Positions 59,329 to 64,000 of a DNA stretch of 64,000 bases are shown here, piece after piece. The translations under genes were made by a program, and so were the position numbers. Source of the stretch: Arthrobacter_B citreus (lineage in GTDB: Bacteria; Actinomycetota; Actinomycetes; Actinomycetales; Micrococcaceae); NCBI RefSeq assembly GCF_042429235.1, contig NZ_JBHMBA010000001.1; one strand, given 5' to 3'. The number at the start of each line of letters is the position of its first letter. Within the stretch, counting starts at the first letter, position 1. Under the pieces are notes generated by a model, which searched no databases, was not told the DNA's origin, and saw only the letters and a program-made list of their open reading frames with translations.

Positions 59329-60459
59329 TTACTGCTGCAAAACGGTGATGCTCTCGAGCGCCGTTACTGCCTTGTCCCGCAGCGCCTCAGAGAGCGGTGC
59401 GTTTCCTGCTGCGTCCTGAGCGGCGGCCTGTCCTTCTTCGCTCACGACGTACTCGCCGAAGGCCTTCACCAGGTCAACGGTTTCAGCGTTCTCGTAGCCG
59501 GTGCAGTAGACGTGGTAGGACACCAGGACCAGCGGGTAGGCGCCGGATTCCGTGGTGTCGCGGTCCAGCTCCATGGCCATGTCGCCGTCCGGGCGGCCCT
59601 CGCCCGTTACCGGGGTGGAGGCTTCGACAGCCTTGGAAGCGGCTTCCGGGCTAAGCGCCACGTAGTCGCTGCCCACCAGGACGCTGACTGTGCCCAGGTC
59701 GCCGGCAGCAGAAGCGTCGGCGTAGGTGACCGCACCCTCGGTGGAAGTCACCAGAGACACGACACCGCCGGTGCCGGAGGCGTTCTCGCCGTTGCCGATT
59801 TCCGCAGGCCATTCCCCGGAGGCCTTGTCCGTCCAGGCTTCCGGTGCGGCGGCAGCAAGGTATTCGGTGAAGTTCTTCGTGGTTCCGGACTCGTCGCCGC
59901 GGTGTACGGGGGTGACCGGAGTGGAGGGCAGGTCAACGCCCGGATTGGCTTCGCTGATGGCCGGGTCATTCCATGCCGTGATTTCGCCGCGGAAAATCTT
60001 CGCGATGGTGGTGGCATCCAGGTTCAGCTCGTCGACTCCGGGCAGGTTGAAGGCCACGGCGATCGGAGAAATGTAGGCGGGAACGTGCAGGGCACCCTCC
60101 GGACCGCAGACCTCAGCGGCCGCGGCAACCTCTTCCTCGTCCAGGTAGGCGTCGGAACCGGCAAACTGCACGCCGCCGGCCAGCAGCGCCTCGCGGCCGG
60201 CGCCTGAGCCGTCAGCGGAGTACTGCACGGATGCTCCCGGGTTCGCTTCGCCGAACCCGGCAATCCAAGCCTGCATGGCGGAATCCTGGGAGGAGGCTCC
60301 GGCGCCGGACAGGGTTCCGGTGACGGTGCTTTCCGATGAGGAGGAGGACTGGGTGCCGCCGGCGGGAGCCGTTGCACTGTCGCTGCCGCAGGCGGTGAGA
60401 GTGAGGGCAGCTGCCGACAGGAGGACGGCTGCAGTACTGAATTTTCCAGAAACCAACAC
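59329..60459 (-). CDS. pstS: Phosphate-binding lipoprotein PstS
   Basis: A 376-residue exported lipoprotein that captures phosphate for PstCAB. The signal peptide ends in the lipobox LTAC near residue 26. The binding fold shows GAGASSQDSAMQAWI near 55, GSGAGREALLAG, FAGSDAYLD and HRGDESGTTKNFTEYL, typical of PstS. The start is GTG at 60459, with AAAGGGA 5 nt upstream; the frame upstream runs antisense through the FUSC gene. A PHO box lies about 100 bp upstream. Confidence 0.95.
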   Translation of the reverse strand: MLVSGKFSTAAVLLSAAALTLTACGSDSATAPAGGTQSSSSSESTVTGTLSGAGASSQDSAMQAWIAGFGEANPGASVQYSADGSGAGREALLAGGVQFAGSDAYLDEEEVAAAAEVCGPEGALHVPAYISPIAVAFNLPGVDELNLDATTIAKIFRGEITAWNDPAISEANPGVDLPSTPVTPVHRGDESGTTKNFTEYLAAAAPEAWTDKASGEWPAEIGNGENASGTGGVVSLVTSTEGAVTYADASAAGDLGTVSVLVGSDYVALSPEAASKAVEASTPVTGEGRPDGDMAMELDRDTTESGAYPLVLVSYHVYCTGYENAETVDLVKAFGEYVVSEEGQAAAQDAAGNAPLSEALRDKAVTALESITVLQQ

Positions 60460-60559
60460 GTAAATCCCTTTCAAGGGCCGAATCCCCGGTGCAGGCAGTG
60501 GCACGCGGGGGCCGTTCGCTGGGGCGGACTGTTTCCGTCCCTGTACCGATCGTGGCCGG

Positions 60560-60581
60560 GGAAGGTTAACGAAAGGTGAAC
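60560..60581 (-). promoter_or_regulatory. PHO box (two 11-bp PhoP units) of the pst operon
   Basis: On the minus strand, GTTCACCTTTC and GTTAACCTTCC follow each other directly as 11-bp direct repeats, the layout of actinobacterial PhoP sites (GTTCACC core). A TACAGG box lies 14 bp downstream as a possible -10. This predicts induction under phosphate limitation. Confidence 0.85.
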
Positions 60582-60693
60582 AGCGCTTGGAGAGGCAGGA
60601 AACGTTTTGCCGCCGCGGGCCCTGTGACGCCCCGGAAGGGTATGCGCGGGCGTCATGGAACGCTTCCGGATGGAGGGCGGGGGCGACGGGACC

Positions 60694-60699
60694 TAGACT
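60694..60699 (+). promoter_or_regulatory. -10 box (TAGACT) for the leaderless FUSC gene
   Basis: TAGACT is followed by 6 nt (GTTGGC) and the ATG at 60706. Confidence 0.6.
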
Positions 60700-60705
60700 G
60701 TTGGC

Positions 60706-61836
60706 ATGCCCCCACGCGACCGACTTGCCCAGAGCCGGGGTTTCCTGCGAAACCGGGTACGGGTTGGACTGCACCGCAGCCGAAATTCCGTGGTGCCGGC
60801 CCTGCAGATGACCATCTGCGCCGTGGGCGCGTATGCGTTCGCGCAGTACGTCATGGGCCACGAGGGGCCGCTTTTTGCGGCCACCGCCGCCCTGATTTCC
60901 CTCGGCTTTTCCCGCGAGCCGCGCACCCGCCGGGTGCTGGAGGTGGGCATTGGCTGCACCCTCGGAATCACCATCGGCGAACTGCTCCTCCATCTCCTGG
61001 GGACCGGCCTGTGGCAGGCCGCCATCGTGCTCTTTCTTTCCGTCATGCTGGCGCGCTTCCTGGACCGCGGCGTCATCTTCACCACCCAGCTGGGCCTTCA
61101 GTCGCTGCTGGTGGTCCTGCTCCCGGCGCCGGACGGCGGTGTGTTCACCCGCAGCCTCGATGCAATTGTGGGCGGCCTGTTTGCCCTCCTCGTGACGATG
61201 CTGGCGCCCCGCGACCCGCGGCGGGAACCGCAGTCCAACGTCCGGGACCTGCTGCATGAGCTGTCAGCAGTGCTGCGCCAGTGCGCCGAAGCGGTGGCAA
61301 AAAGCGATTCCACCATTGCCTGGCACGCCCTGGTCCGTGCCCGCAACACCCAGCCCCAGCTCGACGCCCTGGCCCGCAGCGTCCGGGATGCCCGGGAGGT
61401 GGCCCGGATTTCCCCGGCCTACCGCCGTCATCTTGCCGAGCTCGGGGACCTGCGCGGGTCCATCGGCTACCTTGACCTGGCCGTGCGCAACAGCAGGGTA
61501 TTTGCCCGCCGCACCACCTCGGTCATCAACCATGCCGCTTTGCATGACGACGCGATCGACCGGGTGGCCGACGTCGTGAATGACACGGCCGACGCCGTGG
61601 ACATCCTGGCCCGCGCACTGGCCGGCGGAGAATCAGCGGGCACACGGGAAAAGCACCTGCGCCAGGCCCGCAACGAGCTGGCTGTGGTGGGGGCGCGGCT
61701 GAACCCCGGCACCCTGGGCGTCACCGACATTCAGGGGGACGCCCTGGTCATGCTCTTCCGGCCGCTGGTGGTGGACCTGCTCGAATCCACCGGGCTGACG
61801 CATGAAGAAGCCGTGAGCTACCTCGCGGAGGTCTAG
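60706..61836 (+). CDS. FUSC-family membrane protein (aromatic acid exporter type)
   Basis: A 376-residue protein with a basic N-terminal arm, then six closely packed helices (about 30-170, including LQMTICAVGAYAFAQYVMG, VLEVGIGCTLGITIGELLLH and IVGGLFALLVTMLAP), and a C-terminal helical cytosolic half. This is half of the FUSC unit seen in p-hydroxybenzoate efflux pumps. The substrate is unknown. It is divergent from pstS and has its own -10 box. Confidence 0.85.
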   Translation: MPPRDRLAQSRGFLRNRVRVGLHRSRNSVVPALQMTICAVGAYAFAQYVMGHEGPLFAATAALISLGFSREPRTRRVLEVGIGCTLGITIGELLLHLLGTGLWQAAIVLFLSVMLARFLDRGVIFTTQLGLQSLLVVLLPAPDGGVFTRSLDAIVGGLFALLVTMLAPRDPRREPQSNVRDLLHELSAVLRQCAEAVAKSDSTIAWHALVRARNTQPQLDALARSVRDAREVARISPAYRRHLAELGDLRGSIGYLDLAVRNSRVFARRTTSVINHAALHDDAIDRVADVVNDTADAVDILARALAGGESAGTREKHLRQARNELAVVGARLNPGTLGVTDIQGDALVMLFRPLVVDLLESTGLTHEEAVSYLAEV

Positions 61837-61908
61837 CAGCCCGGGCGGCGGTGCTCTCCACCCCGCCGGCCCGGATCCGCTCCGGCGGGAAGTGTCACCG
61901 CCGCGGGA

Positions 61909-61914
61909 TAGCCT
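61909..61914 (+). promoter_or_regulatory. -10 box (TAGCCT) for leaderless radA
   Basis: TAGCCT is followed by 6 nt (GTTTTC) and the ATG at 61921. Confidence 0.6.
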
Positions 61915-61920
61915 GTTTTC

Positions 61921-63288
61921 ATGGCCACGAAGACTTCCCGCGCGAAAACCGCCAACTACCGCTGCGCCGAGTGCGGCTGGACCACGGCCAAGTGGGTGGG
62001 CCGCTGCGGCGAATGCCAGGCCTGGGGCACCGTTGAGGAAGCCGCCGAAGTTGTCGCCCGCACCACCGCGGCAACCACCGTGGCCCGCCCGGCGCTGCGG
62101 ATTGCCGACGTCGATGCCACGTCCGCTGCCTTCCAGGCCACTGGAGTTGACGAGCTGGACCGGGTGCTGGGCGGCGGGCTGGTCCCGGGTGCCGTGATCC
62201 TGCTCGCGGGCGAGCCCGGCGTGGGCAAATCCACGCTGCTGCTGGATGTGGCCGCGAAGGTTGGCAACAGCGGCAGGGACGTCCTGTATGTCACCGGTGA
62301 AGAGTCCACGGCGCAGGTGAAGCTGCGCGCGGAACGGATCGGGGCCGTGTCCGATTCTCTGTACCTGAGCGCGGAAACGGATCTGGGCCAGGCATTGGGC
62401 CAGGTGGAACAGGTCAAACCGGCACTGTTGATCGTTGATTCCGTGCAAACCCTCAGCAGCGCGGCCGTGGACGGCAGCGCTGGGGGCGTCAGCCAAGTCC
62501 GCGAGGTGGCGGCGTCCCTGATTGCCGCGGCCAAGGAACGGAACATGACCACACTGCTGGTTGGACACGTCACCAAGGACGGCTCGATTGCCGGGCCGCG
62601 GCTGCTGGAGCATCTCGTGGATGTGGTGTGCCAGTTCGACGGCGACCGGCACTCCAGGCTGCGGCTGCTGCGCGCCGTGAAAAACCGGTACGGACCAACG
62701 GATGAAGTGGGTTGCTTCGACCTGACGGAGGAAGGAATCGAAGGTCTGGCCGATCCGTCCGGACTCTTTGTTTCCCGCACCAAGGAGCCGGTGTCGGGCA
62801 CCTGCATCACCGTCACTTTGGAGGGCAAACGCCCCCTGCTGGCCGAAGTGCAGGCGCTGCTCGCCGAAACCAGCAACGCCCAGGCCCGGCGAGCCACGAG
62901 CGGGCTGGATTCCTCCCGGGTGGCCATGCTCCTGGCCGTACTGCAGGCACGGGCATCCATGAACCTGGCCAAGGACGACAGTTACGTGGCAACCGTTGGC
63001 GGCGTGAAACTAAGCGAACCCGCCACGGACCTGGCCGTTGCCCTGGCGGTCGCCTCCGCCAAGATGAACAAACCCCTGCCTGCCCAGTTGATTGCTTTCG
63101 GTGAAGTGGGACTCGCCGGCGAGGTCCGCCCCGTACCGGGCATTGCCCGCCGAATATCCGAAGCCGAACGCCTGGGGTTTACCCACGCCGTCGTCCCCGC
63201 CTCACCCAACGGCCCGGTCACGGTGCCGGCCGGATTCCGGGTCCGCGAAGTGAGCACGCTTGCGGAGGCGCTGGAGCTGCTCTTCTGA
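61921..63288 (+). CDS. radA: DNA repair protein RadA (Sms)
   Basis: A 455-residue RecA-like helicase that drives branch migration in recombination repair. The zinc finger has C15, C18, C29 and C32 (YRCAECGW, RCGECQAW); Walker A is GEPGVGKST at 97-105. The RadA-specific motif is KNRYG near 257 (usually KNRFG), and the C-terminal third is a Lon-like domain (FGEVGLAGEVRPV). Full length. In many actinobacteria radA precedes disA, as here. Confidence 0.96.
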   Translation: MATKTSRAKTANYRCAECGWTTAKWVGRCGECQAWGTVEEAAEVVARTTAATTVARPALRIADVDATSAAFQATGVDELDRVLGGGLVPGAVILLAGEPGVGKSTLLLDVAAKVGNSGRDVLYVTGEESTAQVKLRAERIGAVSDSLYLSAETDLGQALGQVEQVKPALLIVDSVQTLSSAAVDGSAGGVSQVREVAASLIAAAKERNMTTLLVGHVTKDGSIAGPRLLEHLVDVVCQFDGDRHSRLRLLRAVKNRYGPTDEVGCFDLTEEGIEGLADPSGLFVSRTKEPVSGTCITVTLEGKRPLLAEVQALLAETSNAQARRATSGLDSSRVAMLLAVLQARASMNLAKDDSYVATVGGVKLSEPATDLAVALAVASAKMNKPLPAQLIAFGEVGLAGEVRPVPGIARRISEAERLGFTHAVVPASPNGPVTVPAGFRVREVSTLAEALELLF

Positions 63289-63480
63289 GGCCCTCCCGTG
63301 GGGAGCTCGCTCCCGGGGCTGTGACATCGACTGCAGGATGCGGAGAACCGCGGCGGCCTTCCAGCACCCGCACGGCACAAAAGTGCCCATTGTCCCCTGC
63401 CGGACCACTACTATAGGGAAAGTGTCTGTGCAGAGCCCGCCCAGAACGCCCGTGGGCCCAATGGCCGGAAGGAAGTGACC

Positions 63481-64000
63481 ATGGCACGCAGTCCCGAAGA
63501 TTCACTGAAGGCCACGCTGGCCCGCGTCGCGCCGGGAACCGATCTCCGCGACGGGTTGGAGCGCATCCTGCGCGGCCGGACTGGTGCCCTGATAGTGCTC
63601 GGTTTTGACCGGACCGTGGATTCCATCTGCTCCGGCGGCTTCGACATCGGCATTGACTTCTCCCCCACCCGGCTGCGGGAACTGGCCAAGATGGACGGTG
63701 CCATAGTCTGCGACAAAGACGCCAAGACCATCCTCCGCGCCGCAGTGCAGCTGGTTCCGGACCACACCATTGAGACGCACGAGTCCGGCACCCGGCACCG
63801 CACTGCCGAACGGGTGGCCATTGAAACGGGTTTCCCGGTCATCTCGGTGAGCCAGTCCATGCAGATTATCCAGCTCTATGTTGGCGGCCTGCGCCATGTG
63901 CTGGAGGGATCCGAGCCTGTGCTGGCCCGGGCCAACCAGGCGCTGGCCACGCTGGAACGCTACCGCGCACGCCTGGACCAGGTGACAAACTCCCTGTCCG
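63481..64000 (+). CDS. disA: DNA integrity scanning diadenylate cyclase DisA (3' end missing)
   Basis: The first 173 residues of DisA, which makes c-di-AMP from two ATP and scans DNA for damage. The DAC domain motifs DGA (72-74) and RHRTAE (105-110) are intact. GGAAGGAAG precedes the ATG at 63481. A TACTAT box at 63409-63414 is a possible -10 with a leader of about 60 nt. The helical linker and HhH DNA-binding part lie beyond the window. It follows radA by 192 nt. Confidence 0.95.
   Translation, partial: MARSPEDSLKATLARVAPGTDLRDGLERILRGRTGALIVLGFDRTVDSICSGGFDIGIDFSPTRLRELAKMDGAIVCDKDAKTILRAAVQLVPDHTIETHESGTRHRTAERVAIETGFPVISVSQSMQIIQLYVGGLRHVLEGSEPVLARANQALATLERYRARLDQVTNSLS

Noticed and set aside
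60460..61257. Upstream extension of the pstS frame to 61257
   Set aside because: It is antisense to the FUSC gene and precedes the signal peptide. GTG 60459 has a ribosome site, and the PHO box lies inside the extension.

Overview
The window is a high-GC chromosomal segment from an actinobacterium, most likely Micrococcaceae (Arthrobacter-like). Evidence: coding GC bias on both strands, frequent GTG starts, many genes with a TANNNT box 6-8 nt before the start and no Shine-Dalgarno, typical actinobacterial families (DUF3151 next to class II fructose-bisphosphate aldolase, DUF6286, DUF2804, DUF47-Pit), and an actinobacterial-type PHO box. There is no rRNA, phage, insertion sequence or CRISPR array. 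The segment reads as stable core genome with small accessory genes.

Layout. 1-7.7 kb: ECF sigma factor with an overlapping one-helix membrane partner (cut by the left edge), nitrilase-fold hydrolase, DUF2804 protein, CueP-like copper lipoprotein, an overlapping AAA+ ATPase/TPR-membrane pair, mscL and a VOC protein. 7.7-13 kb: purA, DUF427, DUF3151-fbaA and a TrmH-type RNA methyltransferase. 13-19.7 kb: HAD phosphatase, WYL regulator divergent from an alpha/beta hydrolase, Tat-type hydrolase, pyrE, nadE, exodeoxyribonuclease III. 19.7-22.6 kb: a five-gene Asp23/AmaP-type envelope operon, then a flavin-oxidase-fold protein. 22.7-23.1 kb: tRNA-Glu-Asp-Phe cluster with a terminator. 23.2-31.3 kb: minimal metallopeptidase, CDF cation exporter, tandem universal stress protein, a compact dinucleotide-binding protein, NCS2 purine permease, spermidine-synthase-like methyltransferase, thiamine-binding protein, APC permease. 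31.5-41.8 kb: pta-ackA, zinc alcohol dehydrogenase, a GH15-DoxX-phosphodiesterase operon, DUF445 and EcsC proteins. 42-48.8 kb: GlsB, esterase, then a complete fructose PTS (fruK-fruA-ptsI-ptsH). 49-53.4 kb: HTH/membrane pair, GNAT protein, haem-oxygenase-like diiron enzyme overlapping a CDGSH protein, tRNA-Lys. 53.7-60.6 kb: phosphate region, with DUF47-Pit facing pstSCAB tail to tail. 60.7-64 kb: FUSC protein, radA, and disA cut by the right edge.

How the genes fit together. Phosphate uptake has two arms: low-affinity Pit with its PhoU-like DUF47 partner, and high-affinity Pst under a clear PHO box (two 11-bp units). Fructose uptake is self-contained because its operon carries its own EI and HPr. 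Acetate overflow is handled by Pta-AckA. Envelope and osmotic homeostasis recur as a theme (MscL, Asp23/AmaP, GlsB, DUF445, EcsC, FUSC).

No large undescribed system stands out. The most interesting signals are small: a leaderless 18-codon ORF coupled by GTGA to the DUF47-pit operon, a 19-aa ORF coupled by ATGA to the DUF445 gene behind a degenerate repeat array, a perfect 19-bp tandem repeat and a 4-codon ORF ahead of fruK, and three overlapping gene pairs of unclear function (AAA+/TPR, diiron/CDGSH, HTH/membrane).
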